From NCBI RefSeq assembly GCF_026627505.1, contig NZ_JAPNLK010000002.1:1-64000 (forward strand): a DNA stretch of 64,000 nucleotides. The letters are read 5' to 3'. A program made the position numbers and the translations under genes. Below the pieces are notes generated by a model. The model was not told the DNA's origin. It searched no databases and was given only the letters and a program-made list of their open reading frames with translations. Shown piece by piece: positions 36,800-45,179 of this stretch (its first letter is position 1; the number at the start of each line of letters is the position of its first letter). The DNA comes from Streptomyces sp. H27-H5. GTDB taxonomy: Bacteria; Actinomycetota; Actinomycetes; Streptomycetales; Streptomycetaceae.

Positions 36800-38071
36800 A
36801 TGGCTTCCAGAACCGCTCCCGTACTCGACACCCGCGCACTGAACCGTGCCACGCTGGCCCGCCAGCTGCTGCTGAGCCGCGCCGAGATGTCCGCGCGGGA
36901 CGCCGTCGCGCACCTCCTCGGGCTCCAGGCGCAGAACGTCAAACCGCCGTACTACCAGCTGCACGCCCGACTCGCCGGGTTCAGGCCCACCGAGCTGGCC
37001 GGGCTGATGGAGTCCCGCGAGGTGGTCCGGATGGTCACCATGCGCTCGACCATCCACACCCACACCGCGGACGACGCGCTGACGCTCCGGCCGCTGGTCC
37101 AGGCGGCGCGCGACCGCGAGGTCAACCAGTTCCGCAAGGGTCTCCTCGGGGTGGACCTGGACCGGCTGGCCCTCGACGCGCGCGCCTTCGTGGAGGCCGA
37201 GCCGCGCACCATGGGGGAGATCCGCGAGGAGCTCCTCAAGGAGTGGCCCGACGCCGACCCGCAGTCCCTGTCCGTCGCCGCGCGCTGCCTGTTGCCGCTC
37301 GTACAGGTCACCCCGCGCGGGGTGTGGGGGCGCAGCGGGCAGGTACGGCTCACGACCGTGGAGAACTGGCTCCGGCGGCCGGCCGGGAAGACGCGGAGCG
37401 TCGGGAAGGCGCCAGGCGTGAGGGAAGCGCGGGGCACGGGCACGCGGGAAGCACAGGCCGCGGGCGAGGCGCAGGGCGTCGATGACGTGGTGCTGCGCTA
37501 TCTCGGCGCCTTCGGGCCGGCCTCGGTGAAGGACATGCAGACCTGGGCCGGGCTGACCCGGCTGAAGGAGTCGTTCGAGCGGTTGCGGCCGCGGCTGCTC
37601 ACCTTCCGCGACGAGAACGGTGTCGAACTGTTCGACCTGCCCGACGCGCCGAGGCCCGATGCCGGGACGACGGCCCCGCCGCGGTTCCTTCCCGAGTTCG
37701 ACAACCTGCTGCTCTCCCACGCCGACCGGTCCCGGGTGATCGCCCCGGAGTTGAAGGGCCGCACGTGGACCGGCAACCAGGCCCACCGCGTGCTGCTCCT
37801 CGACGGTTTCCTCGGCGGGTTGTGGACGGCGGACGCCGGGGTGCTCACCGTGGAGCTCTTCGGCCCCGCGTCACGGGCGCTGAAGGAGGAGATCGTCGCC
37901 GAGGGGGAGTCGCTGCTCGCCGACATGGCCGACTCGCCCGCCGGTACGAGTACGGGTAAGGACGCGGGTACGGGTGCCGGTACGGACGCGGGTACGGGTG
38001 AGGACGTGGGTACGGGTGCGGGTACGGCTGCGAGCACGGTCGCCGTGCGCTTCGGGTCAATCCGGGGCTGA
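36800..38071 (+). CDS. winged-helix DNA-binding protein of the AlkZ/HTH_42 family
   Basis: Family known from Streptomyces AlkZ, a DNA glycosylase that unhooks azinomycin interstrand crosslinks, and from AlkZ-like paralogues of unclear role. The QxQ catalytic motif is present (LGLQAQ near residue 40), with MRSTIHTHTADDA near residue 76 and a late LLSHADRSRVI. At 423 residues it is longer than the usual about 370 because of a charged linker (residues 198-225) and a C-terminal Gly-Thr-rich tail (about residues 380-412). Whether this copy repairs DNA or gives self-resistance cannot be said. Confidence 0.8.
   Translation: MASRTAPVLDTRALNRATLARQLLLSRAEMSARDAVAHLLGLQAQNVKPPYYQLHARLAGFRPTELAGLMESREVVRMVTMRSTIHTHTADDALTLRPLVQAARDREVNQFRKGLLGVDLDRLALDARAFVEAEPRTMGEIREELLKEWPDADPQSLSVAARCLLPLVQVTPRGVWGRSGQVRLTTVENWLRRPAGKTRSVGKAPGVREARGTGTREAQAAGEAQGVDDVVLRYLGAFGPASVKDMQTWAGLTRLKESFERLRPRLLTFRDENGVELFDLPDAPRPDAGTTAPPRFLPEFDNLLLSHADRSRVIAPELKGRTWTGNQAHRVLLLDGFLGGLWTADAGVLTVELFGPASRALKEEIVAEGESLLADMADSPAGTSTGKDAGTGAGTDAGTGEDVGTGAGTAASTVAVRFGSIRG
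37942..38030 (+). repeat. GGTACGG-type tandem repeat at the 3' end of the AlkZ-like gene
   Basis: About 10 imperfect copies of a 12-base unit of the type GACGCGGGTACGGGT, coding for repeated TGxG/GTDAGTG residues. The C-terminal conserved fold ends before the repeat, so it looks like a slippage-born extension. Confidence 0.6.
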
Positions 38072-38116
38072 CGGCGGCCTGGTGGTGTCCGCGTCCGGCG
38101 CGGCACGATGCCTCTC

Positions 38117-39832
38117 ATGACGGAGAACAGCGCCACCCACACCTTCCTGGCCGCGCGGGACTTCCTGCTCGAACGTCGCGGGGACTACGCCGCCGCCCAC
38201 GCCGGATTCACCTGGCCCCGCCCCGAGCGGTTCAACTGGGCCCTCGACTGGTTCGACCACATCGCCCGGGGGAACACGGCCGACGCCCTGCGCATCGTCG
38301 AGGAGGACGGAACCGGCGAGGGCGTGTCCTTCGAGGAGCTGAGCGCGAGTTCGGGAGCCGCGGCGAACTGGCTGCGCGCCCAGGGCGTCGCGGCGGGGGA
38401 CCGGATCCTGGTCATGCTCGGCAACCAGCGTGAACTGTGGGACGTCATGCTCGCCGCGATGAAGCTCCGGGCCGTGGTCATCCCCGCCACCCCGCTGCTC
38501 GGGGCCGCCGACCTCCGCGACCGGGTCGAACGGGGCCGGGTACGGCACGTCATCACGCGCGCCGAGGACACCGGCAAGTTCGACGACGTGCCCGGCGCCT
38601 ACACCCGGATCGCCGCCGGACCGCGCGGCACCGCGGGCCCCGCGACCGCCGCCGGATCCGAGGTCCCGGCCGGCTGGCTGCGACTGGCCGACTTCCACAC
38701 CGCCGACCGGAGTTTCAGCCCGGACGCGGAGACCCTGGCCGGCGACCCCCTGATGCTGTACTTCACCTCGGGCACCACCGCCCGGCCCAAGCTCGTCGAG
38801 CACACCCACGCCTCGTACCCGATCGGGCACCTCTCCACCATGTACTGGCTCGGGCTGCGCCCCGGCGACGTCCACCTCAACATCGCCTCGCCCGGGTGGG
38901 CCAAGCACGCCTGGTCCAACCTCTTCGCGCCCTGGAACGCCGGTGCGACGGTCTTCGTCCACAACTACACGCGCTTCGACGCCGAGCGGCTGATGGCCGA
39001 GATGGACCGGGGAGGCGTCACCACCTTTTGCGCCCCGCCCACCGTCTGGCGGATGCTGATCCAGTCCGACCTCACCAAGCTCCGCAACCCCCCGCGCGAG
39101 GCGGTCGCCGCGGGCGAACCGCTCAACCCGGAGGTCATCGAAAGGATCCGCGAGGCCTGGGGCGTGACCATCCGCGACGGCTTCGGCCAGACCGAGACGA
39201 CCCTTCAGGTGGGCAACTTCCCGGGGGTGCCCGTCAAGCCCGGCTCCATGGGACGTCCGGCGCCCGGCTACGAGATCGTGCTCCTGGACTCCGTCACCGG
39301 CAAGGAGTCCGAGCGGGAGGGCGAGGTCTGCGTGGACCTGCGGACCCGCCCCGCCGGGGTGATGACCGGCTACCGCGACGACCCGGAGCGCACCGCGGAG
39401 GCCATGGCGGACGGGCTCTACCGCACGGGGGACATCGCCGCGCGGGACGCCGACGGCTACCTCACCTACGTGGGGCGGGCCGACGACGTGTTCAAGGCCT
39501 CGGACTACAAGATCAGTCCGTTCGAGCTGGAGAGCGCGCTGCTGGAGCACGAGGCCGTGGCCGAGGCCGCCGTGGTCCCCGCTCCGGACCCGCTCCGGCT
39601 GGCGGTGCCGAAGGCGTACATCACGCTCGCCGCCGGTTGGGAGCCGGGGAAGGAGACGGCCCGGTTGCTGTTCGAGCACTCCCGGTCGGTGCTCTCCCCG
39701 TACAAGAGGGTCCGGCGCATCGAGTTCGGGGAGCTGCCGAAGACCGTGTCCGGCAAGATCCGCCGGGTCGAGCTGCGCGAACTCACCGAGGCCGGGTCCG
39801 GGGCGGAGTACGACGAGGCCGACCTGGACTGA
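38117..39832 (+). CDS. AMP-forming acyl-CoA synthetase
   Basis: ANL-superfamily adenylate-forming enzyme of 571 residues, closest in layout to medium-chain acyl-CoA/acetyl-CoA synthetase-like proteins. It activates a carboxylate as acyl-AMP and then as CoA thioester. Motifs: A3 YFTSGTTARPKLVEHTH near residue 214, A5 DGFGQTETTLQ near residue 355, A8 LYRTGDIAARDADGYL and GRADDVFKASDYKISPFELE near residues 435-472, and the A10 Lys in PKTVSGKIRR near residue 542. An in-frame ATG lies at 38108; neither start has a ribosome site. Possible tandem partner of the AlkZ-like gene only by position. Confidence 0.9.
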   Translation: MTENSATHTFLAARDFLLERRGDYAAAHAGFTWPRPERFNWALDWFDHIARGNTADALRIVEEDGTGEGVSFEELSASSGAAANWLRAQGVAAGDRILVMLGNQRELWDVMLAAMKLRAVVIPATPLLGAADLRDRVERGRVRHVITRAEDTGKFDDVPGAYTRIAAGPRGTAGPATAAGSEVPAGWLRLADFHTADRSFSPDAETLAGDPLMLYFTSGTTARPKLVEHTHASYPIGHLSTMYWLGLRPGDVHLNIASPGWAKHAWSNLFAPWNAGATVFVHNYTRFDAERLMAEMDRGGVTTFCAPPTVWRMLIQSDLTKLRNPPREAVAAGEPLNPEVIERIREAWGVTIRDGFGQTETTLQVGNFPGVPVKPGSMGRPAPGYEIVLLDSVTGKESEREGEVCVDLRTRPAGVMTGYRDDPERTAEAMADGLYRTGDIAARDADGYLTYVGRADDVFKASDYKISPFELESALLEHEAVAEAAVVPAPDPLRLAVPKAYITLAAGWEPGKETARLLFEHSRSVLSPYKRVRRIEFGELPKTVSGKIRRVELRELTEAGSGAEYDEADLD

Positions 39833-39902
39833 GGCGGACCGGCGTCGGCCGCCGCGCCCCCGCGGCCGCACCCGCGCCCGCGGGTGTCGGCCGAGGTGAG
39901 CA

Positions 39903-40391
39903 CTAGGCGGGGAGCTGGGCCTCGATCGCGGCGACGATCTCGGGGGACTCGGGCTCGGTGCGCGGCCGGAAGCGGCCGACGACCTCGCCGGCGGGGGAGA
40001 TCAGGAACTTCTCGAAGTTCCACTGGATGTCTCCCGCCTCACCCTCGGCGTCCGGGGTCTTCACCAGCTCCGCGTACAGCGGGTGCCGGTTCTCGCCGTT
40101 GACCTCGGACTTCTCCAGCATGGGGAAGGTGACCCCGAAGCCGGCCGCGCAGAAGGTCTGGATGTCGTCCGCGGTGCCGGGCTCCTGGCCGCCGAACTGG
40201 TTGCACGGCACGCCGATCACCGTGAACCCCTTCTTCTCGTACGCGAACTGCAGCCGGGCCAGACCCGAGTACTGCGGGGTGAGCCCGCACTGCGAGGCGG
40301 TGTTCACGAGCAGGATCGCCTTGCCCTTGTGGGCCGCGAGGCTGGTGGGCTCGTCGTCCAGGGTGGTCAGCGGAATGTCGTACAGGCTCAT
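39903..40391 (-). CDS. glutathione-peroxidase-family thiol peroxidase
   Basis: A 162-residue peroxidase with Cys in place of selenocysteine: VNTASQCGLTPQY near residue 30. The Gln and Trp of the catalytic tetrad are seen in CNQFGGQEPG near 64 and WNFEKFLI near 132. The resolving Cys of thioredoxin-dependent members (PCNQF Cys, and TFCAAGFGV) is present. In actinobacteria such enzymes use thioredoxin or mycothiol-linked systems rather than glutathione. The ATG at 40391 follows GAGGAGA. Confidence 0.92.
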   Translation of the reverse strand: MSLYDIPLTTLDDEPTSLAAHKGKAILLVNTASQCGLTPQYSGLARLQFAYEKKGFTVIGVPCNQFGGQEPGTADDIQTFCAAGFGVTFPMLEKSEVNGENRHPLYAELVKTPDAEGEAGDIQWNFEKFLISPAGEVVGRFRPRTEPESPEIVAAIEAQLPA

Positions 40392-40520
40392 CGTGCTCTC
40401 CTCGGCGGGAAGGGCGGTCAAGGTCTCCGAGCCTAGTACCACCCCGTCGTTCACCGTCTTCCCGGTCGCGTCGATCACCCGGCCCCTGACCCGGCCGGCG
40501 TCGTTGCCGCCGCCGCGGGC

Positions 40521-41366
40521 TCAGACCCCCGACGCGATCAACCGGTCCGCCGGATCGTTGACCGGTTGCGGGGTGCCCGTCAGGTCCATGATGAACAGCG
40601 GTATCCCCAGGTGGTCCGCGCGTTCGCGGGCCTCCGTCGTGTACCCGGCGAGGGAGAAGTAGACGCTCGCCGCCGAGGCCGTGAGCCCGTTCAACCACAC
40701 GCACTCCACCGCCCGCAGCCCGGCCGGCGCCGTCGTCGGGTCCACCTGTGCGACGACCCCGGGGGCCCGCAGGTCCACCGCCGCCGAGGAGGTCGTCGAC
40801 CCGTCGGGCCGGCGTACGTCACGGAAGCCGAGCCAGCGCAGGTACAGCGCGGCCGTGACCACCGCGTCCCCACCCGTGCGGATGGTCACCGGCCGGAACG
40901 GCGCCCGAGCCGCGGCCGGGACGTCCGTCGCGGCCGGGGCATCCGATGTCGGCGGGACGCCTGGCGCAGTCGGGGAGTCCGACGGCGCAGGGGGGTCCGT
41001 CGTCGCCGCGGGCCCGCGCGCGTCGGCCCGTACGCCGTCCCCCGCACCCGACGTGCCCCGCCCGCCGCGGCCGGAATCGGGCGCGTCGGGGTCCCCGGAT
41101 GCCGGCGGGTGGACCGGGATCAGGGCCACCGTCCCGCAGGAACCGCACCCCACCTCCGGGCGCGGCCACTCGCCCTTCCGTCCGCAGGCCTCGCAGCGAA
41201 CCGCCACCCAGCTGTCCGACCAGGTGCGGCGGGTCAGCGGCACGGCCGGCGCCGCCAGGTTCAGCGGTGCCACGACCGGGCTCCCGCAGGCGCAGGGGAA
41301 GACCGGCGCGCTGTAGGAGTTCTCGCGCCGGCAGGTCGGGCAGCGCACTGGTACCGCTTCCGCCAT
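40521..41366 (-). CDS. zinc-ribbon protein with a degenerate Mrr-like C-terminal domain
   Basis: A 281-residue protein. The N-terminal 75 residues contain two treble-clef/ribbon pairs: CPTC ... CACG and CEAC ... CGSC. A disordered Ala/Pro/Asp-rich linker (80-160) follows. The last 120 residues (GGDAVVTAALYLRWLGFRDV, AAVDLRAPGVVAQV, VYFSLAGYTTEARERADHLG) follow the pattern of the Mrr-type restriction-endonuclease fold. The PD-(D/E)xK lysine is absent (QVD where QVK is expected). It could be a nucleic-acid-binding but non-cleaving protein. Function unknown. ATG 41366 chosen because the upstream extension is not protein-like. Confidence 0.7.
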   Translation of the reverse strand: MAEAVPVRCPTCRRENSYSAPVFPCACGSPVVAPLNLAAPAVPLTRRTWSDSWVAVRCEACGRKGEWPRPEVGCGSCGTVALIPVHPPASGDPDAPDSGRGGRGTSGAGDGVRADARGPAATTDPPAPSDSPTAPGVPPTSDAPAATDVPAAARAPFRPVTIRTGGDAVVTAALYLRWLGFRDVRRPDGSTTSSAAVDLRAPGVVAQVDPTTAPAGLRAVECVWLNGLTASAASVYFSLAGYTTEARERADHLGIPLFIMDLTGTPQPVNDPADRLIASGV

Positions 41367-41523
41367 GAGACCGGACCCCCTCCGTCGCTGTGCGTGGGTC
41401 CATGGTCCACCACCGGCGACGGTCGGCGCGGGCGCGTCCTCGATTTCCCGTCGCGTCATGGTCATTCGTACAAGTCACCGAGCGAGAAGCGGCTTTTGGT
41501 GGGTTCCGGGGTGCCGAAGCGCC

Positions 41524-41590
41524 TTGACGCGCCCCGGAGTGGCCGCTTAGCTTGTTCCGTATAGCAGAACAAAACTTCCGGATTACGGAA
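41524..41590 (+). promoter_or_regulatory. gcl promoter with two TTCC-N7-GGAA-type operators
   Basis: -35 TTGACG (41524-41529), 18-base spacer, -10 TAGCTT (41548-41553). Operator 1 TTCCGTATAGCAGAA (41555-41569) covers the start site. Operator 2 TTCCGGATTACGGAA (41576-41590) is a perfect palindrome 21 bases, two helical turns, downstream. Similar 15-mers precede the catalase, hyi and malate synthase genes. An IclR-family repressor (AllR type) is a candidate binder, by inference. Confidence 0.75.
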
Positions 41591-41622
41591 AAGCCTGACC
41601 GCCAGACCCGCAGGAGAACTCG

Positions 41623-43410
41623 ATGCCTCGTATGACAGCCGCCGCCGCTGCAGTGGAGATCCTCAAGCGCGAGGGCGTTTCGCAAGCGTTCGGCGTGCCC
41701 GGCGCTGCGATCAACCCGTTCTACCGCGAGCTCAAGAACGTCGGTGGCATCAACCACACCCTCGCCCGGCACGTCGAGGGCGCCTCGCACATGGCCGAGG
41801 GCTACACCCGCACGACCCCGGGCAACATCGGTGTCTGCATCGGTACGTCCGGCCCCGCCGGCACCGACATGATCACCGGCCTCTACTCGGCCATCGCGGA
41901 CTCGATCCCGATCCTGTGCATCACCGGTCAGGCGCCGGTCGCGAAGCTGCACAAGGAAGACTTCCAGGCCGTCGACATCGCCTCGATCGCCAAGCCCGTC
42001 ACCAAGGCCGCGACCACGGTCCTGGAGGCCGCGCAGGTCCCCGGCGTCTTCCAGCAGGCCTTCTACCTGATGCGTTCCGGCCGTCCGGGCCCGGTCCTCA
42101 TCGACCTGCCGATCGACGTCCAGCTGACCGAGATCGAGTTCGACCCCGACCTGTACGAGCCGCTGGCCGTGCACAAGCCGGCCGCGACCCGCAAGCAGGC
42201 CGAGAAGGCCATCCAGTTCCTGCTGGAGTCCGAGCGTCCGCTGATCGTCGCCGGTGGCGGCATCATCAACGCCGACGCCTCCGACCTGCTGGTCGAGTTC
42301 GCCGAGCTGACCGGTGTCCCGGTCATCTCCACCCTCATGGGCTGGGGCGTCATCCCCGACGACCACGAGCTGGCCGCCGGCATGGTCGGTGTGCAGACCT
42401 CGCACCGCTACGGCAACGCCACGTTCCTGGAGTCGGACTTCGTCCTGGGCATCGGCAACCGCTGGGCCAACCGTCACACCGGCTACAACCTGGACGCGTA
42501 CCTCGGCGACCGCAAGTTCGTCCACGTCGACATCGAGCCCACCCAGATCGGCAAGATCTTCGCCCCCGACCTCGGCATCGCCTCCGACGCCAAGGCCGCG
42601 CTGGAGATCTTCATCGAGGTCGCCAAGGAGCTCAAGGCCGAGGGCAAGCTCCCCGACTTCAGCGCGTGGGTCGCCTCGCACCTGGAGCGCAAGGGCACGC
42701 TCCAGCGTCGTACGCACTTCGACAACATCCCCATGAAGCCGCAGCGCGTCTACGAGGAGATGAACAAGGCCTTCGGCCCGGAGACGCGTTACGTCACCAC
42801 CATCGGCCTCTCCCAGATCGCCGGCGCGCAGATGCTGCACGTCTTCAAGCCGCGCCACTGGATCAACTGCGGCCAGGCCGGCCCGCTCGGCTGGACGATC
42901 CCGGCCGCGCTGGGTGTCGCCACCGCCGACCCGCAGACCCCCGTCGTCGCCCTCTCCGGCGACTACGACTTCCAGTTCATGCTGGAGGAGCTGGCGGTCG
43001 GTGCGCAGCACAAGATCCCGTACGTCCACGTCCTGGTGAACAACGCCTACCTGGGTCTGATCCGTCAGGCGCAGGGCGGCCTGGGCATCAACTTCGAGGT
43101 CAACCTCGAATTCGAGAACATCAACGCCCCCGAGCTGGGTGTGTACGGCGTCGACCACGTCAAGGTCGTCGAGGGCCTCGGCTGCAAGGCGATCCGGGTC
43201 ACCGACCCGAACGAGCTGGGTGCCGCCCTGGAGGAGGCCAAGAAGCTCGCCGCCGAGTACAGCGTCCCGGTGGTCGTCGAGGCCATCCTGGAGCGCGTCA
43301 CCAACATCTCGATGAGCAAGACGGTCGACATGAGCGACGTCACCGAGTTCGAGGAGCTCGCGACCGAGCCGGGCCACGCCCCGACCGCGATCCGCCCGCT
43401 GACCGTCTGA
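41623..43410 (+). CDS. gcl: glyoxylate carboligase
   Basis: ThDP- and FAD-dependent enzyme joining two glyoxylates to tartronate semialdehyde with CO2 loss. The 595-residue sequence is collinear with E. coli Gcl throughout ([50 protein letters not shown]). The position of the usual catalytic Glu of ThDP enzymes is Val51 ([10 protein letters not shown]), a hallmark of Gcl. The ThDP motif is [16 protein letters not shown] to NNAYLGLIR near residues 446-478. GCAGGAG lies before ATG. It starts the glyoxylate part of the urate/allantoin pathway, with hyi and glxR 3-7 kb away. Confidence 0.97.
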   Translation: MPRMTAAAAAVEILKREGVSQAFGVPGAAINPFYRELKNVGGINHTLARHVEGASHMAEGYTRTTPGNIGVCIGTSGPAGTDMITGLYSAIADSIPILCITGQAPVAKLHKEDFQAVDIASIAKPVTKAATTVLEAAQVPGVFQQAFYLMRSGRPGPVLIDLPIDVQLTEIEFDPDLYEPLAVHKPAATRKQAEKAIQFLLESERPLIVAGGGIINADASDLLVEFAELTGVPVISTLMGWGVIPDDHELAAGMVGVQTSHRYGNATFLESDFVLGIGNRWANRHTGYNLDAYLGDRKFVHVDIEPTQIGKIFAPDLGIASDAKAALEIFIEVAKELKAEGKLPDFSAWVASHLERKGTLQRRTHFDNIPMKPQRVYEEMNKAFGPETRYVTTIGLSQIAGAQMLHVFKPRHWINCGQAGPLGWTIPAALGVATADPQTPVVALSGDYDFQFMLEELAVGAQHKIPYVHVLVNNAYLGLIRQAQGGLGINFEVNLEFENINAPELGVYGVDHVKVVEGLGCKAIRVTDPNELGAALEEAKKLAAEYSVPVVVEAILERVTNISMSKTVDMSDVTEFEELATEPGHAPTAIRPLTV

Positions 43411-43445
43411 GCGTGAAGCGGTGGGTCGTGCCCGCCACGACCGCG

Positions 43446-43484
43446 ACGGCCCCCGTCCCTCCGGCAAGGAGGGGCGGGGGCCGT
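43446..43484 (+). terminator. gcl terminator
   Basis: A 17-bp stem with one G-T pair (ACGGCCCCCGTCCCTCC / GGAGGGGCGGGGGCCGT) and the loop GGCAA, 35 bases after the gcl stop, ending in TTCC. Confidence 0.85.
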
Positions 43485-43606
43485 TCCGCGTTCCGTCGCC
43501 GGGGGCGCCGAGGCGGTGCGCGCCGCCGGGCGCACGGGGGCTGCTCGGGTCACCGGGGTTGCCGGGGTCGTTCGGGCGGTGGCCCGGGCGACCCCGGCGC
43601 GCCGCG

Positions 43607-44218
43607 TCACTTTCCGGGATGCGCGCCGAGTTCCGCGTCCAGCGCGCCCGCGATCAGATCGCGGGCACGGTCCAGGGCCAGCGAACCGCTGAGCCAGCGC
43701 TCGCTCAACCCCTCCACCAGCGCGGTCAGCCGCTCGGCGACGTCCAGCGGGACCGCCCGGGGGTCGGCGAGGCCCGCCACCTGGGCGTCCATGATCGAAT
43801 CGGCGGTGTCCCGGTTCCAGGTGCGGGTGGAGTCCGCCAGCGTCTCGCGCAGGTCGGTGTCGAAGATCGCGCTGGCCCGCAACTCGCCCCAGGTGATGCT
43901 GTTCTCACGGACCCGGGTGGTGTCCTGGAGCTCGCTCAGCAGCAACTGGAGCAGTACGCCCCGGGCGTCCTCGGAGTCGTCGAGCGCCTCGTCGGTGTAA
44001 CCGGTGGCGCGGTCGCTGATGAAGGCGAGGGTCCGCTGGATCAAGCCGGCCCGGTCCTTGAAGTGGTAGTAGATCAGCGCCGTGGACACCCCCGCCTCGG
44101 ACGCCAGCTCCTCGACGCGCAGTCCCCTGACGCCGTTGCGGGCGATCACGCGTACGGCAGCTTCCAAGATCAAGATCCGTCCCGGAGGTCGACGGGGTGC
44201 ACGCCGGCGATCACCCAC
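43607..44218 (-). CDS. TetR-family transcriptional regulator
   Basis: A 203-residue regulator with a typical TetR N-terminal helix-turn-helix: ILEAAVRVIARNGVRGLRVE, then ELASEAGVSTALIYYHFKDR at residues 36-55. The C-terminal ligand/dimer domain is all-helical. GTG start. It is divergent from the agmatine deiminase remnant, whose intact form was presumably its target. That gene is now broken, so this regulator may be orphaned. Confidence 0.9.
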   Translation of the reverse strand: MGDRRRAPRRPPGRILILEAAVRVIARNGVRGLRVEELASEAGVSTALIYYHFKDRAGLIQRTLAFISDRATGYTDEALDDSEDARGVLLQLLLSELQDTTRVRENSITWGELRASAIFDTDLRETLADSTRTWNRDTADSIMDAQVAGLADPRAVPLDVAERLTALVEGLSERWLSGSLALDRARDLIAGALDAELGAHPGK

Positions 44219-44273
44219 CTCGTACCCGTCCCATCAGCCCCACCAGCCCAGCCCGCACCAAAGGAGCTCTCCC

Positions 44274-44743
44274 ATGAGTCCGCCGAGCCCTACATACCCC
44301 CGCATGCCCGCCGTGGGTCGAGCACGAGGCCTGCCTGATGGCGTGGCCCACCCGGCCCGCCCTGTGGGGACCGGCCTTCGAGGCGGCGCGGCGTGAGTAC
44401 GCGGCGGTGGCCCGTGCCATCGCCGACTTCGAACCGGTCGTCATGATCGCCGCGGCCGACTCGGTGGACGAGGCCCGCGCCGTCTTCGGCGACGATCCCG
44501 GGGTCGAGGTGATCGAGCTGCCGATCGACGACTCCTGGCTGCGCGACTCCGGCCCGATCTTCGCCTACGACGAGCAGGGCGACCGGGTGGGCGTCGACTT
44601 CCGCTTCAACGCGTGGTGCGACGGCCACGCTGCTGTCCGCCCCCGAGCACGCGTACACCCGGCTGCTGCTGGACTCCGTGCCCCGGCCCGGCTGGGACCC
44701 GGCCGCCATCGCGGCTCGACGGCGACCGGCGGCGGGCCGCTGA
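44274..44743 (+). pseudogene. agmatine deiminase 5' remnant joined to an ABC-transporter ATPase 3' remnant
   Basis: ATG 44274 with a strong AAAGGAG starts MSPPSPTYPRMPA. A two-base loss near 44313 shifts the frame, after which WVEHEACLMAWPTRPALWG and IDDSWLRDSGPIF continue in the +1 frame as agmatine deiminase (agmatine to N-carbamoylputrescine). At DFRFNAW (about 44615) homology stops; the GG..Y block and the catalytic Cys/His of the C-terminal half are absent. From 44627 to the TGA at 44743 another frame reads TLLSAPEHAYTRLLLDSVP, the typical end of an oligopeptide/dipeptide ABC ATPase. I infer a deletion that joined two genes plus a frameshift. Confidence 0.75.
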
Positions 44744-44798
44744 GCGCCCGCCCCGGCCGCCGGGGGGCGGTCGGGGCCGACGCGCCCCGCGCACGACA

Positions 44799-44836
44799 AA
44801 GCGCCGGGTCACGGGACCGTCCGTGACTCGGCGCTT
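44799..44836. terminator. bidirectional hairpin terminator
   Basis: AAGCGCCGGGTCACGG (44799-44814) pairs with CCGTGACTCGGCGCTT (44821-44836) over 16 bases including one G-T pair, with a 6-base loop. It lies between the ABC remnant and catalase. The rest of 44744-45179 has no convincing gene; it holds one more inverted repeat GTACAGGGG-N13-CCCCTGTAC at 44926-44956. Confidence 0.75.
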
Positions 44837-45179
44837 CGGCTGTGACCGCCCGACGGTGCGAGGCTGGCGCGACAGGACGTTCGCACCGCCGGGCGGAGTG
44901 TTGGGGGAGGGTGTTTCCCCTCCGGTACAGGGGACTCTGTGCACGGCCCCTGTACGGAAGGAAGAGGCTGGGACCGCGGCGGGCGGCGACGAGAACTCCG
45001 GCGCCGTCTCCCTCAGGTCAAGAGACGGGCCTCGGAACCCATTACCACCGCACTGGCTCGCACGCCCGCCGCGGTCCTCGTCCTGCCCCCACCGCGTACC
45101 ACCCCTCATCCGGGTCCGCGGTGCGGGCTCAGCACCCGGGACCTGACCTCCCGTCAGGCCCCCGGTACAGTTGAGCGGC

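Noticed and set aside
44842..45174. 110-residue frames between the agmatine deiminase remnant and catalase
   Set aside because: Several overlapping frames with equal poor coding character; no start with a ribosome site and no motif.
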